DNA of 64,000 nt from Microbacterium sp. SMR1 (GCF_003289625.1 NZ_QMBN01000004.1:207289-271288), one strand, 5' to 3'. Counted from the first letter of the stretch, positions 26,138 through 36,381 are shown. The notes: generated by a model from the letters alone, not told the origin. Translations and numbers: made by a program.

Positions 26138-26895
26138 TGGGACAGAAAGTCAACCCGTACGGCTTCCGCCTCGGCATCACCACGGACCACGTGTCGCGTT
26201 GGTTCTCGGACTCGACCAAGCCGGGCCAGCGTTACGCCGACTACGTCGCCGAGGACATCAAGATCCGTCGTCTGCTGACCACGTCGCTCGACCGCGCCGG
26301 CGTCAGCAACATCGAGATCGAGCGCACCCGTGACCGCGTCCGCGTCGACATCCACACCGCCCGCCCGGGCATCGTGATCGGTCGTCGTGGCGCCGAGGCC
26401 GAGCGCATCCGCGCCGACCTCGAGAAGCTCACCGGCAAGCAGATCCAGCTCAACATCCTCGAGGTCAAGAACCCCGAGGCCGACGCCCAGCTCGTCGCGC
26501 AGGGCATCGCCGAGCAGCTCTCCGCTCGTGTGGCTTTCCGCCGCGCGATGCGCAAGGGTCTGCAGGGCGCTCAGCGCGCCGGTGCCAAGGGCATCCGGAT
26601 CCAGGTCTCGGGCCGCCTCGGCGGCGCGGAGATGAGCCGCTCGGAGTTCTACCGCGAGGGCCGCGTGCCCCTGCACACGCTCCGCGCGAACATCGACTAC
26701 GGCTTCTATGAGGCCAAGACCACCTTCGGCCGCATCGGCGTGAAGGTCTGGATCTACAAGGGCGACCTGACGGCCAAGGAGCTCGCTCGCGAGCAGGCCA
26801 ACGCGCCGAAGACCTCGCGCGGTCGCGACGACCGCGGTGACCGCCGTCGCGGTCCCCGCAACGAGGCCCCCGTGGCAGAAGGAGCGTCGGCCTGA
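26137..26895 (+). CDS. rpsC: 30S ribosomal protein S3
   Basis: 252 residues. The KH domain is clear ([17 protein letters not shown]) and the conserved [12 protein letters not shown] follows. The last about 40 residues are Arg/Asp-rich and disordered ([15 protein letters not shown]), as usual in actinobacteria. The stop overlaps the rplP start by one base. Confidence 0.99.
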   Translation: MGQKVNPYGFRLGITTDHVSRWFSDSTKPGQRYADYVAEDIKIRRLLTTSLDRAGVSNIEIERTRDRVRVDIHTARPGIVIGRRGAEAERIRADLEKLTGKQIQLNILEVKNPEADAQLVAQGIAEQLSARVAFRRAMRKGLQGAQRAGAKGIRIQVSGRLGGAEMSRSEFYREGRVPLHTLRANIDYGFYEAKTTFGRIGVKVWIYKGDLTAKELAREQANAPKTSRGRDDRGDRRRGPRNEAPVAEGASA

Positions 26896-27314
26896 TGCTT
26901 ATCCCCCGCAAGGTCAAGTACCGCAAGCAGCACCACCCCAAGCGCGATGGCCAGGCCACCGGCGGCACGAAGGTCTCCTTCGGCGAGTTCGGTATCCAGG
27001 CACTCACGCCCGCTTACGTGACCAACCGTCAGATCGAGTCCGCTCGTATCGCCATGACGCGTCACATCAAGCGTGGCGGCAAGGTGTGGATCAACGTCTA
27101 CCCCGACCGTCCGCTCACCAAGAAGCCCGCCGAGACCCGCATGGGTTCGGGTAAGGGCTCGCCGGAGTGGTGGGTCGCCAACGTCAAGCCGGGTCGCGTC
27201 CTCTTCGAGGTCGCCGGAGTCAACGAGGAGCTCGCTCGCGAGGCCCTGACCCGTGCCATTCACAAGCTGCCGCTGAAGGCACGCATCATCAAGCGCGAGG
27301 AGGGCGACGCGTAA
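26895..27314 (+). CDS. rplP: 50S ribosomal protein L16
   Basis: 139 residues beginning [16 protein letters not shown], with the conserved [14 protein letters not shown]. It organises the tRNA A-site arm of 23S rRNA. Overlaps rpsC and rpmC by one base each. Confidence 0.99.
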   Translation: MLIPRKVKYRKQHHPKRDGQATGGTKVSFGEFGIQALTPAYVTNRQIESARIAMTRHIKRGGKVWINVYPDRPLTKKPAETRMGSGKGSPEWWVANVKPGRVLFEVAGVNEELAREALTRAIHKLPLKARIIKREEGDA

Positions 27315-27622
27315 TGGCTGTCGGCACCAAGACGCTCGCCCCGAGCGAGCTCGACACGTTCGAAGACCAGCGCCTCGTCGAGGAGCTGCGCAAGGCCAAG
27401 GAAGAGCTGTTCAACCTGCGCTTCCAGTCGGCCACCGGCCAGCTCGAGAGCCACGGCCGCATCCGTGCGGTCAAGCGCGACATCGCGCGGCTCTACACGG
27501 TGATCCGCGAGCGCGAGCTCGGCATTCGTGCCACGCCCGTCGCGGAGGCGCCGAAGGCGAAGAAGACCAAGGCCAAGAAGGCGGATGACGCCACCGAGGC
27601 CGCGAAGGAAGAGACCGAGTAA
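27314..27622 (+). CDS. rpmC: 50S ribosomal protein L29 with long C-terminal tail
   Basis: 102 residues; typical L29 is about 65-75. The core ([22 protein letters not shown]) ends near residue 75, and the extra part is a Lys/Ala/Glu tail. The start shares a base with the rplP stop, and the stop shares a base with the rpsQ start. Confidence 0.98.
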   Translation: MAVGTKTLAPSELDTFEDQRLVEELRKAKEELFNLRFQSATGQLESHGRIRAVKRDIARLYTVIRERELGIRATPVAEAPKAKKTKAKKADDATEAAKEETE

Positions 27623-27951
27623 TGGCTACCGACAAGAACGCCGCTGAGGCTGTCGCCGAGGGCCACGAGCACGGCGAGCACGACGTCCGCGACCCGCAGG
27701 CCCGCGGTTACCGCAAGGCTCGTCGCGGCTACGTCGTGAGCGACAAGATGGACAAGACGATCGTCGTCGAGGTCGAGGACCGCGTGAAGCACCCGCTCTA
27801 CGGCAAGGTCATCCGCCGCACGTCGAAGGTCAAGGCCCACGACGAGGCCAACACCGCCGGCATCGGCGACCTCGTCCTCATCAACGAGACTCGCCCGCTG
27901 AGCGCCACCAAGCGCTGGCGTCTGGTCGAGGTCCTCGAGAAGGCGAAGTGA
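27622..27951 (+). CDS. rpsQ: 30S ribosomal protein S17
   Basis: 109 residues. The first about 28 form an acidic, His-containing extension ([12 protein letters not shown]) before the normal core [21 protein letters not shown]. It is a primary 16S rRNA binding protein. rplN starts four bases after its stop. Confidence 0.98.
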   Translation: MATDKNAAEAVAEGHEHGEHDVRDPQARGYRKARRGYVVSDKMDKTIVVEVEDRVKHPLYGKVIRRTSKVKAHDEANTAGIGDLVLINETRPLSATKRWRLVEVLEKAK

Positions 27952-27955
27952 TCTC

Positions 27956-28324
27956 ATGATTCAGACCGAATCCCGCCTCAAGGTCGCCGACAACACCGGC
28001 GCCAAGGAGCTGCTCACCATCCGCGTGCTCGGCGGCTCCGCCCGCCGGTACGCCGGACTGGGCGACATCATCGTCGCCACCGTCAAGGACGCGATCCCCG
28101 GTGGCAACGTCAAGAAGGGTGATGTCGTCAAGGCCGTCATCGTCCGCACCGTCAAGCAGACGCGCCGTCCCGACGGCTCGTACATCAAGTTCGACGAGAA
28201 CGCCGCCGTCATCCTGAAGAACGACGGGGAGCCCCGTGGCACCCGCATCTTCGGACCGGTCGGTCGTGAGCTTCGCGACAAGAAGTTCATGAAGATCGTC
28301 TCGCTCGCCCCGGAGGTCATCTGA
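27956..28324 (+). CDS. rplN: 50S ribosomal protein L14
   Basis: 122 residues starting [18 protein letters not shown], the invariant family start, with [15 protein letters not shown] near the end. First gene of the classical spc operon, here joined to the S10 genes without a visible terminator. Confidence 0.99.
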   Translation: MIQTESRLKVADNTGAKELLTIRVLGGSARRYAGLGDIIVATVKDAIPGGNVKKGDVVKAVIVRTVKQTRRPDGSYIKFDENAAVILKNDGEPRGTRIFGPVGRELRDKKFMKIVSLAPEVI

Positions 28325-28326
28325 TC

Positions 28327-28686
28327 ATGGCGAACATCAAGAAGGGTGACCTGGTTCAGGTCATCACGGGCGCCAAGCCCGAGCGCGGCGGCGACCGTGG
28401 CAAGCAGGGCAAGGTCCTCGAGGTCCTCGTCGAGCAGAACCGCGTCATCGTCGAGGGCGTGAACTACGTCACCAAGCACACCCGCGTCGGCCAGACGCAG
28501 CGTGGCACCAAGACGGGCGGCATCGAGACCTTCGAGGCCCCCATCCACATCTCGAACGTCCAGGTCGTCGACCCCGAGACGAAGAAGCCGACCCGCGTCG
28601 GCCACCGCGTCGAGGAGAAGACGAAGGACGGCGTGAAGCGCACCGTCCGCGTGCGTTACGCGAAGAAGAGCGGCAAGGACCTCTGA
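28327..28686 (+). CDS. rplX: 50S ribosomal protein L24
   Basis: 119 residues with an N-terminal KOW motif ([21 protein letters not shown]). It is an assembly initiator of the 50S subunit. The C-terminal tail is basic. rplE begins two bases after the stop. Confidence 0.99.
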   Translation: MANIKKGDLVQVITGAKPERGGDRGKQGKVLEVLVEQNRVIVEGVNYVTKHTRVGQTQRGTKTGGIETFEAPIHISNVQVVDPETKKPTRVGHRVEEKTKDGVKRTVRVRYAKKSGKDL

Positions 28687-28688
28687 AT

Positions 28689-29279
28689 ATGAGCAGCACC
28701 ACTGCCGCGGCGGCTGGCAAGATCCAGCCCCGCCTGAAGCAGAAGTACCAGAGCGAGATCAAGAAGGCTCTGCAGGAAGAGTTCGGCTACGCCAACGTCA
28801 TGCAGATCCCCGGTCTCGTGAAGGTCGTCGTGAACACCGGTGTCGGCGAGGCAGCTCGCGACAGCAAGGTGATCGACGGCGCCGTGGACGACCTGACGAA
28901 GATCACGGGTCAGAAGCCGATCGTCACGAAGGCCCGCAAGTCCATCGCGCAGTTCAAGCTGCGCGAGGGCCAGGCCATCGGCGCGCACGTCACCCTCCGC
29001 GGTGACCGTGCGTGGGAGTTCATCGACCGTCTCGTGAACCTCGCGCTGCCCCGCATCCGCGACTTCCGCGGTCTGTCGCCCAAGCAGTTCGACGGTCACG
29101 GCAACTACACCTTCGGTCTGCAGGAGCAGGCGGTCTTCCACGAGATCAACCAGGACCGGATCGACCGCGTCCGTGGTTTCGACATCACGATCGTCACCAC
29201 GGCGAAGTCGGATGACGAGGGACGCTCGCTGCTCCGCCAGCTCGGCTTCCCGTTCAAGTCGGACGACGCCCAGGCGTAA
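28689..29279 (+). CDS. rplE: 50S ribosomal protein L5
   Basis: 196 residues. The 5S rRNA-binding features [17 protein letters not shown] and [10 protein letters not shown] are present. In many bacteria rpsN (S14) comes next; here a hairpin and then rpsH follow instead. Confidence 0.99.
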   Translation: MSSTTAAAAGKIQPRLKQKYQSEIKKALQEEFGYANVMQIPGLVKVVVNTGVGEAARDSKVIDGAVDDLTKITGQKPIVTKARKSIAQFKLREGQAIGAHVTLRGDRAWEFIDRLVNLALPRIRDFRGLSPKQFDGHGNYTFGLQEQAVFHEINQDRIDRVRGFDITIVTTAKSDDEGRSLLRQLGFPFKSDDAQA

Positions 29280-29294
29280 TCCGGTACAATCGAT

Positions 29295-29328
29295 CGTTCG
29301 GCCTCGGGGCATGCTCCGGGGCCGAACG
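29295..29328 (+). terminator. rplE-rpsH intergenic stem-loop
   Basis: A 13-bp stem with one T-G wobble (29295-29307 with 29316-29328) and an eight-base loop, no T-run. It sits at the point where the classical spc operon carries the S14 gene and where S8 binds its own mRNA in E. coli. Partial termination or processing is likely. Confidence 0.6.
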
Positions 29329-29335
29329 ACTGCAC

Positions 29336-29349
29336 AACTGAATATGGAC
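29336..29349 (+). promoter_or_regulatory. Conserved motif upstream of rpsH
   Basis: AACTGAATATGGAC, eight bases after the hairpin, is a copy (13 of 14 bases) of the motif before tuf at 19347-19360. Both lie just behind a stem-loop inside a ribosomal operon. Function unknown. Confidence 0.4.
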
Positions 29350-29412
29350 ATTCATCGAAGGTCGCCTGTCGTGTAACGGCAGTCGAAACCTCATGATCGA
29401 AGGAACACACCT

Positions 29413-29811
29413 ATGACGATGACAGACCCGGTCGCAGATATGCTGACCCGTCTGCGCAACGCGAACTCGGCGCACCACGACTCCGTGTCGCTGCCGAGCT
29501 CGAAGCTCAAGACCAACATCGCCGAGATCCTCAAGCAGGAGGGCTACATCTCCGGCTGGGAGGTCACCGATGCCCGCGTCGGCCAGACCCTCACCATGAC
29601 GCTGAAGTACGGCCCCAACCGCGAGCGGTCGATCGCCGGCATCAAGCGCGTCTCCAAGCCCGGTCTCCGCGTGTACGCGAAGTCGACCGAGCTGCCCACG
29701 GTCCTCGGTGGCCTGGGTGTCGCGATTCTGTCCACCTCCTCTGGCCTCCTCACGGACCGCCAGGCCGACTCGAAGGGCGTCGGCGGGGAAGTCCTCGCCT
29801 ACGTGTGGTGA
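29413..29811 (+). CDS. rpsH: 30S ribosomal protein S8
   Basis: 132 residues with [16 protein letters not shown] at the N-terminus and the conserved C-terminal [15 protein letters not shown] precedes the ATG. It binds the central domain of 16S rRNA and regulates spc operons in other bacteria. Confidence 0.99.
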   Translation: MTMTDPVADMLTRLRNANSAHHDSVSLPSSKLKTNIAEILKQEGYISGWEVTDARVGQTLTMTLKYGPNRERSIAGIKRVSKPGLRVYAKSTELPTVLGGLGVAILSTSSGLLTDRQADSKGVGGEVLAYVW

Positions 29812-29815
29812 TCTG

Positions 29816-30352
29816 ATGTCGCGTATTGGACGTCTCCCCATCGACATCCCTGCCGGTGTGACCGTCGAGGTCACCGGACAGGACGTCCTCGTCACGGGCC
29901 CCAAGGGCGAGCTGCGACTGACCGTCGCCAAGCCCATCGAGGCCAAGGTCGAGGAGAACCAGGTTCTCGTCACCCGTCCGGATGACGAGCGCGAGTCGCG
30001 TGCCCTGCACGGCCTGACCCGCACCCTGATCAACAACAACATCATCGGCGTGACCCAGGGCTACACCAAGGGTCTCGAGGTCGTCGGCACCGGTTACCGC
30101 GTCGCTCAGAAGGGCTCGTCCGTCGAGTTCGCTCTCGGCTTCTCGCACCCCGTCACCGTCGAGGCACCCGCCGGCATCACCCTGACCGTCGAGGGCAACA
30201 ACAAGCTCACGGTCAGCGGCATCGACAAGCAGGCGGTCGGCGAGACCGCGGCCAACATCCGCAAGATCCGCAAGCCCGAGCCCTATAAGGGCAAGGGTGT
30301 GCGGTACGCGGGCGAGGTCGTCCGCCGCAAGGCCGGAAAGGCTGGTAAGTAA
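29816..30352 (+). CDS. rplF: 50S ribosomal protein L6
   Basis: 178 residues from ATG 29816, beginning [15 protein letters not shown]. Two L6 folds are present and the C-terminal [13 protein letters not shown] is diagnostic. It starts four bases after the rpsH stop. Confidence 0.99.
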   Translation: MSRIGRLPIDIPAGVTVEVTGQDVLVTGPKGELRLTVAKPIEAKVEENQVLVTRPDDERESRALHGLTRTLINNNIIGVTQGYTKGLEVVGTGYRVAQKGSSVEFALGFSHPVTVEAPAGITLTVEGNNKLTVSGIDKQAVGETAANIRKIRKPEPYKGKGVRYAGEVVRRKAGKAGK

Positions 30353-30354
30353 GC

Positions 30355-30714
30355 ATGGCTGTGAAGAGCAAGTCCGACGCGCGCGCGCGTCGTCACGCCC
30401 GCCTTCGCAAGAAGATCGTGGGCACCGAGGCCCGGCCGCGCCTGGTCGTGACCCGCTCGGCCCGCCACGTCTTCGTGCAGCTCGTCGACGACGCCAAGGG
30501 TCACACCGTGGCTTCGGCGTCGACCCTCGAGGCGGACCTGCGCACGTTCGACGGTGACAAGACCGCCAAGGCCCGCAAGGTCGGCGAGCTCGTCGCCGAG
30601 CGCGCCAAGGCCGCCGGCGTCGAAGACGTCGTGTTCGACCGCGGTGGCAACCGCTACGCGGGCCGTGTCGCAGCGATCGCCGACGGCGCTCGCGAGGGAG
30701 GTCTGAACCTGTGA
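30355..30714 (+). CDS. rplR: 50S ribosomal protein L18
   Basis: 119 residues with the basic N-terminus [14 protein letters not shown] and [15 protein letters not shown] near the end. It binds 5S rRNA together with L5. Its stop overlaps the GTG start of rpsE by four bases. Confidence 0.99.
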   Translation: MAVKSKSDARARRHARLRKKIVGTEARPRLVVTRSARHVFVQLVDDAKGHTVASASTLEADLRTFDGDKTAKARKVGELVAERAKAAGVEDVVFDRGGNRYAGRVAAIADGAREGGLNL

Positions 30715-31409
30715 GCGATGCAGTGACCAACAACAACGGAGAGAACCCTGTGACCGAACAGGCTACGACCGAGCAGGCCGCAGGCACCGCTCCCGTCGAG
30801 CGCGAGGCCCGCGAGCCCCGCCGCGGAAGCCGCGAGCGCAGCAACAACCGCGACCGCGGTTCGCGCGACGCCGACAAGAGCCAGTTCCTGGAGCGCGTCG
30901 TCACCATCAACCGCGTGTCGAAGGTCGTCAAGGGTGGTCGTCGCTTCAGCTTCACCGCTCTCGTCGTCGTCGGCGACGGCAACGGGCTGGTCGGCGTCGG
31001 CTACGGCAAGGCGCGTGAGGTCCCCCTCGCCATCTCGAAGGGTGTCGAAGAGGCCAAGCGCAACTTCTTCCGCGTTCCCCGCACCGGCTCGACCATCCCG
31101 CACCCCGTGCAGGGTGAGGCAGCCGCCGGCGTCGTGCTCCTGCGCCCCGCCGCCGCCGGTACCGGTGTTATCGCCGGTGGTCCCGTCCGCGCCGTGCTCG
31201 AGTGCGCCGGTATCCACGACGTCCTGTCGAAGTCGCTCGGCTCGTCGAACACGATCAACATCGTGCACGCGACCGTCGAGGCACTGAAGCAGCTCGAGGA
31301 GCCCCGTGCGGTCGCCGCACGCCGTGGCCTGGACTTCGACCAGGTCGCACCGGCTCGCCTCGTGCGCGCTGAGGCCGAGGCGAACGCCGCACAGAAGGTA
31401 GGTGCCTGA
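30711..31409 (+). CDS. rpsE: 30S ribosomal protein S5 with extended N-terminus
   Basis: 232 residues; the core starts near residue 60 ([21 protein letters not shown]). The first about 55 residues are an extra disordered Glu/Arg/Asn-rich part. GTG 30711 has GGAGGT (30697-30702) eight bases upstream and overlaps the rplR stop, which favours it. A second GTG at 30750, with GGAGAG ahead of it, would give a shorter protein. The fidelity loop [15 protein letters not shown] is normal. Confidence 0.97.
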   Translation: MSDAVTNNNGENPVTEQATTEQAAGTAPVEREAREPRRGSRERSNNRDRGSRDADKSQFLERVVTINRVSKVVKGGRRFSFTALVVVGDGNGLVGVGYGKAREVPLAISKGVEEAKRNFFRVPRTGSTIPHPVQGEAAAGVVLLRPAAAGTGVIAGGPVRAVLECAGIHDVLSKSLGSSNTINIVHATVEALKQLEEPRAVAARRGLDFDQVAPARLVRAEAEANAAQKVGA

Positions 31410-31594
31410 TGGCCGCTCGACTGAAGGTCACCCAGGTCAAGTCCAAGGTGAGCGAGAAGCAGAACCAGCGCGACACGCTGCGTTCGCTGGGTCTCAAGCG
31501 GATCGGCGACTCGGTCGTCCGTCCCGACGACGCGCAGACGCGCGGCTACGTCAAGACCGTCGCGCACCTCGTGAAGGTTGAGGAGATCGACTGA
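31409..31594 (+). CDS. rpmD: 50S ribosomal protein L30
   Basis: 61 residues, with [20 protein letters not shown] and [10 protein letters not shown]. Its start shares one base with the rpsE stop, and its stop with the rplO start. Confidence 0.99.
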   Translation: MAARLKVTQVKSKVSEKQNQRDTLRSLGLKRIGDSVVRPDDAQTRGYVKTVAHLVKVEEID

Positions 31595-32085
31595 TGGCTG
31601 AGAAGAAGGACGACAAGAAGGCGAAGGCCGAGACCACGGCCGCTCGTCCCGGTGTGCTGAAGGTCCACCACCTGCGTCCCGTGCCCGGATCCAACACGGC
31701 GAAGACCCGTGTCGGCCGCGGTGAGGGCTCGAAGGGTAAGACCGCGGGCCGCGGAACCAAGGGTCAGAAGGCCCGGTACCAGGTCAAGGCGGGCTTCGAG
31801 GGTGGCCAGATGCCGCTCCACATGCGCACCCCCAAGCTGCGCGGGTTCAAGAACCCGTTCCGCGTCGAGTACCAGGTCGTGAACCTGGACAAGCTCGCGG
31901 AGCTCTACCCGCAGGGCGGTGACGTCACCATCACCGACCTGGTCGCGAAGGGTGCCGTCCGCAAGAACGAGAAGGTCAAGGTGCTCGGCACCGGCGACAT
32001 CTCGGTGGCGCTGAACGTGTCGGTCGACAAGGTCTCGGGCTCTGCCGAGCAGAAGATCGTCGCGGCCGGCGGGTCCATCAAGTAA
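31594..32085 (+). CDS. rplO: 50S ribosomal protein L15
   Basis: 163 residues. A Lys-rich N-terminal extension of about 20 residues precedes the core ([21 protein letters not shown]). A strong terminator follows, so secY needs its own promoter or read-through. Confidence 0.99.
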   Translation: MAEKKDDKKAKAETTAARPGVLKVHHLRPVPGSNTAKTRVGRGEGSKGKTAGRGTKGQKARYQVKAGFEGGQMPLHMRTPKLRGFKNPFRVEYQVVNLDKLAELYPQGGDVTITDLVAKGAVRKNEKVKVLGTGDISVALNVSVDKVSGSAEQKIVAAGGSIK

Positions 32086-32091
32086 TTCGCC

Positions 32092-32123
32092 AGCGAGGGC
32101 CGGAGTTCGCTCCGGCCCTCGCT
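32092..32123 (+). terminator. Terminator after rplO
   Basis: A perfect 14-bp stem (32092-32105, AGCGAGGGCCGGAG, with 32110-32123) and a TTCG tetraloop, then TCGTCGT. It separates the L15 gene from secY. Confidence 0.9.
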
Positions 32124-32216
32124 TCGTCGTATCCGAGGCGCGCCTGTGAACGGCCTGGGATACCCTGGTTGACGGTGTCTTCCCGAGACGCCGCCCATCC
32201 CTTGGGAGGAATCCAC

Positions 32217-33542
32217 TTGTTCAGCGCCATAGCGCGGGTCTTCCGCACTCCGGATCTCCGGCGGAAGATCGGCTTCACCCTGGCGATCATCGCCATCTAC
32301 CGCCTGGGCGCGCACGTGCCGACGCCGTTCGTGAACTTCCCGAACGTGCAGAGCTGTCTCGACCAGAGCGGCACCGCGCAGGGCCTGCTCTCGCTCGTGA
32401 ACCTGTTCTCGGGCGGCGCCCTGCTGCAGCTGTCGATCTTCGCGCTCGGCGTCATGCCGTACATCACCGCGACGATCATCGTGCAGCTGCTGCGCGTGGT
32501 CATCCCGCACTTCGAGACCCTCTACAAGGAGGGTCAGTCCGGCCAGGCGAAGCTCACGCAGTACACCCGCTACCTGACCATCGCGCTGGCGCTGCTGCAG
32601 TCCACGACGCTCGTCACGGTCGCCCGCTCGGGTCAGCTGATCCCGGTGACCGGTGTTCCCGAGTGCGCCCAGCTCGTGACCTCGGAAGCCTGGTACGCCC
32701 AGCTCCTGATGATCATCACGATGACCGCCGGCACCGGCCTGATCATGTGGTTCGCCGAGCTCGTCACCGAGCGCGGCGTCGGCAACGGCATGTCGATCCT
32801 CATCTTCACCTCGATCGCCGCCACGTTCCCCGCGGCCCTCTGGTCGATCGCGATCGCCCGCGGCTTCGAGATCTTCCTGCTCGTGCTCGCGGTGGGCATC
32901 GCCGTCGTCGCCCTCGTCGTCTTCGTCGAGCAGTCGCAGCGGCGCATCCCGGTCCAATACGCCAAGCGCATGGTCGGCCGGCGCACGTACGGCGGCACGA
33001 ACACGTACATTCCCATCAAGGTCAACATGGCGGGTGTCGTCCCGGTCATCTTCGCGTCGTCGCTGCTGTATATCCCCGCGCTGATCGCGCAGTTCAACCA
33101 GAACCCGGATGCCGACGGCAACGTGCCCGGCTGGGTGGCGTGGATCCAGCAGTACTTCACGACGGGCGACAGCCCGCTGTACATGGCGGTCTACTTCCTG
33201 CTGATCATCGGCTTCACCTACTTCTACGTCGCCATCACGTTCAACCCGGTCGACGTCGCGGACAACATGAAGAAGTACGGCGGGTTCATCCCCGGCATCC
33301 GCGCCGGCCGGCCCACCGCGGAGTACCTCGACTACGTCCTCACCCGCATCACCGCTCCCGGCTCGATCTACCTGGGTCTCATCGCCCTGCTTCCGCTGAT
33401 CGCGCTGGCGACGGTCGGTGCCAACCAGAACTTCCCGTTCGGCGGCGCCTCGATCCTCATCATCGTCGGTGTCGGTCTCGAGACGGTGAAGCAGATCGAC
33501 GCGCAGCTCCAGCAGCGCCACTACGAAGGGCTGCTGCGATGA
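32217..33542 (+). CDS. secY: Protein translocase subunit SecY
   Basis: 441 residues with about ten membrane segments. The start is TTG 32217 (FSAIARVFRTPDLRRKIGF) with GGGAGGA (32204-32210) six bases upstream; a TTG at 32169 is in frame but lacks such a site. It forms the SecYEG channel in the cytoplasmic membrane. TACCCT at 32161-32166 may be its -10 element. The stop overlaps adk by four bases. Confidence 0.98.
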   Translation: MFSAIARVFRTPDLRRKIGFTLAIIAIYRLGAHVPTPFVNFPNVQSCLDQSGTAQGLLSLVNLFSGGALLQLSIFALGVMPYITATIIVQLLRVVIPHFETLYKEGQSGQAKLTQYTRYLTIALALLQSTTLVTVARSGQLIPVTGVPECAQLVTSEAWYAQLLMIITMTAGTGLIMWFAELVTERGVGNGMSILIFTSIAATFPAALWSIAIARGFEIFLLVLAVGIAVVALVVFVEQSQRRIPVQYAKRMVGRRTYGGTNTYIPIKVNMAGVVPVIFASSLLYIPALIAQFNQNPDADGNVPGWVAWIQQYFTTGDSPLYMAVYFLLIIGFTYFYVAITFNPVDVADNMKKYGGFIPGIRAGRPTAEYLDYVLTRITAPGSIYLGLIALLPLIALATVGANQNFPFGGASILIIVGVGLETVKQIDAQLQQRHYEGLLR

Positions 33543-34126
33543 CGGCTGCACGTCTGCTGATCGTCGGGCCCCAGGGCTCGGGCAAGGGTACTCAGGGAGT
33601 GCGCATCGCCGAGGCGCTGGGCATCCCCACCGTCTCGACGGGCGACGTCTTCCGGGCGAACGTCAAGGAGGGCACCGAGCTCGGCCAGCAGGTCAAGGCG
33701 ATCATCGACGCCGGCGACCTGGTTCCCGACGAGCTGACGAGCGCGATCGTGCGCGGCCGGCTGGAGCAGGCCGACGCTGCCGGCGGCTTCCTGCTCGACG
33801 GGTACCCGCGCAACCTGGCTCAGGTCCGCGATCTCGACGGTTTCCTCCAGGGTCGCGGCGAAGAGCTGACGGCCGTGATCGAGCTCGTCGTCCCCCGCGA
33901 GGAGTCCATCGCGCGACTCTCCAAGCGTGCGGCCGAGCAGGGTCGCGACGACGACAACGAGGAGTCGATCGCCAAGCGCCTCTCGATCTACGAGAACGAG
34001 ACCGCCCCGATCCTCGACGTCTTCCGCGAGCGCGGGATCGTCGATCAGATCGACGGTGTCGGCTCGCTCGACGAGATCACCGAGCGGATCACCGCGGCTC
34101 TGACGGCCCGCGGCATCACGGCGTGA
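33539..34126 (+). CDS. adk: Adenylate kinase, short form
   Basis: 195 residues. The P loop GPQGSGKGT (residues 10-18) and the LDGYPRN AMP site are present. It lacks the zinc-finger LID insertion of long forms, as is typical of actinobacteria. It interconverts ATP plus AMP with two ADP. Translationally coupled to secY (ATGA) and to map (GTGA). Confidence 0.98.
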   Translation: MTAARLLIVGPQGSGKGTQGVRIAEALGIPTVSTGDVFRANVKEGTELGQQVKAIIDAGDLVPDELTSAIVRGRLEQADAAGGFLLDGYPRNLAQVRDLDGFLQGRGEELTAVIELVVPREESIARLSKRAAEQGRDDDNEESIAKRLSIYENETAPILDVFRERGIVDQIDGVGSLDEITERITAALTARGITA

Positions 34127-34956
34127 TCGGTCGCCGCTCCATCTACAAGTCGCCCGCGCAGCTGCAGGCGATGGTCGAGCCCGGCCTGATCACGGCCGCG
34201 GCCCTGCAGGCGGTGCGCGACCACGTCGCGCCGGGCGTGACGACGCTCGAGCTCGATGCCATCGCCGCGGACGTGATCCGCTCACGCGGTGCCGAGTCGA
34301 ACTTCCAGCTCGTCCGGGGCTACCGCCACACCGTGTGCGCCTCGGTCAACGAGCAGGTCGTGCACGGCATCCCGAACTCGCGTCCGCTGGAGCCGGGCGA
34401 CATCCTCTCGATCGACGCCGGCGCGCAGTTCCGCGGCTGGAACGGCGACTCGGCGTTCACGATCGTCATCCCCGATCCCGAGCGACCGGAGCTCGTTGCG
34501 TCGCGCGAGCGGCTGTCGCAGGTCACCGAGGAATCGCTGTGGGCCGGCATCGCCGCCATGGCCAGCGCCAAGCGCATCGGCGAGATCGGTGACGCGATCC
34601 AGACCTCGATCGAGGCGTCCGGCGAGCAGTACGGCATCCTGCGCGACTACGTCGGGCACGGCATCGGCCGCAAGATGCACGAAGCGCCCTCGGTCTTCAA
34701 CTACCGCGTGGCCGACCTGGGCCCCGAGGTGAAGCCCGGTCTCGTGCTCGCGATCGAGCCGATGGTCGTGGCCGGCTCGGAGGAGACGTTCACCGAGGAC
34801 GACGACTGGACGGTCTCGACGATCGACGGCTCGGACGGCTCCCATTGGGAACATAGCGTCGCGGTGCATGATGGGGGCATCTGGGTTCTCACGGCGCCCG
34901 ACGGTGGCGCCGCGGGGCTCGCCCCGTATGGAATCGTGCCGACGGAAATCGGCTGA
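34123..34956 (+). CDS. map: Type I methionine aminopeptidase
   Basis: 277 residues. All five metal ligands of the family are present: Asp98 and Asp109 (SIDAGAQF...GDSAF), His179 (VGHGIGRKMHEAP), Glu212 (IEPMV) and Glu243 (HWEHSVAV). It removes the initiator methionine. The GTG start overlaps the adk stop by four bases. Confidence 0.98.
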   Translation: MIGRRSIYKSPAQLQAMVEPGLITAAALQAVRDHVAPGVTTLELDAIAADVIRSRGAESNFQLVRGYRHTVCASVNEQVVHGIPNSRPLEPGDILSIDAGAQFRGWNGDSAFTIVIPDPERPELVASRERLSQVTEESLWAGIAAMASAKRIGEIGDAIQTSIEASGEQYGILRDYVGHGIGRKMHEAPSVFNYRVADLGPEVKPGLVLAIEPMVVAGSEETFTEDDDWTVSTIDGSDGSHWEHSVAVHDGGIWVLTAPDGGAAGLAPYGIVPTEIG

Positions 34957-34967
34957 GGAGAGAAGTG

Positions 34968-35654
34968 ATGGCTACTGCGGCGACGGGCAAGACCAACTGG
35001 TTCGCGATCTGGGTGTCGACGGCCGTGGTGGTCGTGGTGGCCCTCATCGTCGCGCTGGTCGTGTGGATGAACAACAGCGCGACCGACCCCGGCACCCCGC
35101 CCACGGGGTCGGGCATCGAGCAGGAGACCGGCGCCGTCGTCGTCGGAGACGGCTCGCAGACGCTCGACACGTATGTCGACTTCATGTGCCCGATCTGCGG
35201 TCAGTTCGAGACGACCTACGGACCCGAGATCCTCGATCTCGTGAACGACGGAACGATCACCCTCAAGATCCACCCGATCTCGATCCTCGACCGTGCGTCG
35301 CAGGGCACCGAGTACTCGACGCGTTCGGCCAATGCGATGTACTGCGTAGCCGAGGCCGATCCCGACGCCGCCGTCCCGTTCATGCAGGCCCTCTTCGAGC
35401 AGCAGCCCGCCGAGCAGTCGACGGGTCTCACCGACGAGCAGCTCCTGCAGATCGCATCCGATGCGGGGGTGACGGGCATCGACTCGTGCGTCACCGACCG
35501 CACCTACGAGTCCTACGTCGCCGCGAAGACCAAGGAGACGCCGCTCCAGCCCGGATCGGACCGCGTCGGAACGCCGACGATCGCCGTCAACGGCGAGACG
35601 ATCTCGAACAGCACGATCCCGGCCCGCGGTTCGTTCGCGACGCTCTTCAACTGA
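34968..35654 (+). CDS. Membrane-anchored DsbA-like thioredoxin-fold protein
   Basis: 228 residues. One membrane segment (residues about 12-35) is followed by a short Pro-rich linker and a thioredoxin fold with Cys74-Pro-Ile-Cys77 (DFMCPICGQFE). The cis-proline region is VGTPTIAVNG. This domain lies outside the membrane, so a role in disulfide formation of exported proteins is likely. AGGAG seven bases before ATG 34968 supports that start over the GTG one codon earlier. It lies between map and infA, 11 bases behind map. Confidence 0.9.
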   Translation: MATAATGKTNWFAIWVSTAVVVVVALIVALVVWMNNSATDPGTPPTGSGIEQETGAVVVGDGSQTLDTYVDFMCPICGQFETTYGPEILDLVNDGTITLKIHPISILDRASQGTEYSTRSANAMYCVAEADPDAAVPFMQALFEQQPAEQSTGLTDEQLLQIASDAGVTGIDSCVTDRTYESYVAAKTKETPLQPGSDRVGTPTIAVNGETISNSTIPARGSFATLFN

Positions 35655-35691
35655 GCGGAGCGGGGCGACGCGCCGTGCGAGATACGGCGAG

Positions 35692-35720
35692 TTGCTCGAG
35701 CGTGCGGTAGCGCGTATGCT
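35692..35720 (+). promoter_or_regulatory. infA promoter
   Basis: TTGCTC (35692-35697), a 17-base spacer and TATGCT (35715-35720), about 90 bases before infA. It restarts transcription for infA-rpmJ and the alpha cluster. Confidence 0.72.
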
Positions 35721-35810
35721 TGCTCTTTGGTGCGTTGCGCCTCTCTTGGCGTGTCACCGAAAATCCCATCCAACGCAGACCGACCGGCCTGCACAACTGT
35801 AAGCGAGCGT

Positions 35811-36032
35811 ATGGCGAAGAAAGACGGTGTCATCGAGATCGAGGGCGTGATCTCCGAGGCTCTGCCCAACGCGATGTTCCGCGTCGAGCTCAGCAACGGA
35901 CACAAGGTCCTCGCAACGATCTCGGGCAAGATGCGGCAGAACTACATCCGCATCATCCCCGAAGACCGCGTGGTCGTGGAGCTCAGCCCCTACGACCTGA
36001 CCCGCGGTCGCATCGTCTACCGCTACCGCTGA
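35811..36032 (+). CDS. infA: Translation initiation factor IF-1
   Basis: 73 residues forming one S1-type OB fold ([31 protein letters not shown]). It binds the 30S A site during initiation. It stands behind its own promoter and 76 bases before rpmJ. Confidence 0.99.
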   Translation: MAKKDGVIEIEGVISEALPNAMFRVELSNGHKVLATISGKMRQNYIRIIPEDRVVVELSPYDLTRGRIVYRYR

Positions 36033-36108
36033 GCCCAGCGCACGCCGGTCGAGAAGTAACGCCCCGGAGCCCCTGCTCCGTCGGCGAAGACAGCGAATCA
36101 GGAACATC

Positions 36109-36225
36109 ATGAAGGTCAACCCCTCCGTCAAGCCCATCTGCGACCACTGCAAGGTCATCCGTCGCCACGGTCGCGTCATGGTCATCTGCAAGTCGAACCC
36201 GCGTCACAAGCAGCGCCAGGGCTGA
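36109..36225 (+). CDS. rpmJ: 50S ribosomal protein L36, zinc form
   Basis: 38 residues: [19 protein letters not shown] and onward. The zinc ligands Cys11, Cys14, Cys27 and His32 are intact, so this is the zinc-binding (C+) type. AGGAA just upstream of the ATG supports the start. Confidence 0.98.
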   Translation: MKVNPSVKPICDHCKVIRRHGRVMVICKSNPRHKQRQG

Positions 36226-36381
36226 TCGGATGCCGCGTCCGCGCGGCACCCGGTACGACGACAACTCAATACACCTCAGGCAGATCAGAACCCGCGCGGC
36301 GCAGCCGGCGGGGGACACCTCGGGACGAAGGCCCGAGCACCGATCCTGCTCCACACCTTCGATTACTCCTAGGAGAACCGC
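36226..36381 (+). other. rpmJ-rpsM intergenic region
   Basis: 156 bases without a gene. It starts with a GGATGCCGCG element with an imperfect complement 13 bases on, and ends in AGGAG (36371-36375) at a gap of six before rpsM. No clear promoter hexamers were found. Confidence 0.5.

Noticed and set aside
30750..31409. Shorter S5 starting at GTG 30750
   Set aside because: Possible, with GGAGAG upstream, but the earlier GTG has a stronger GGAGGT and overlaps the rplR stop; kept as an alternative.
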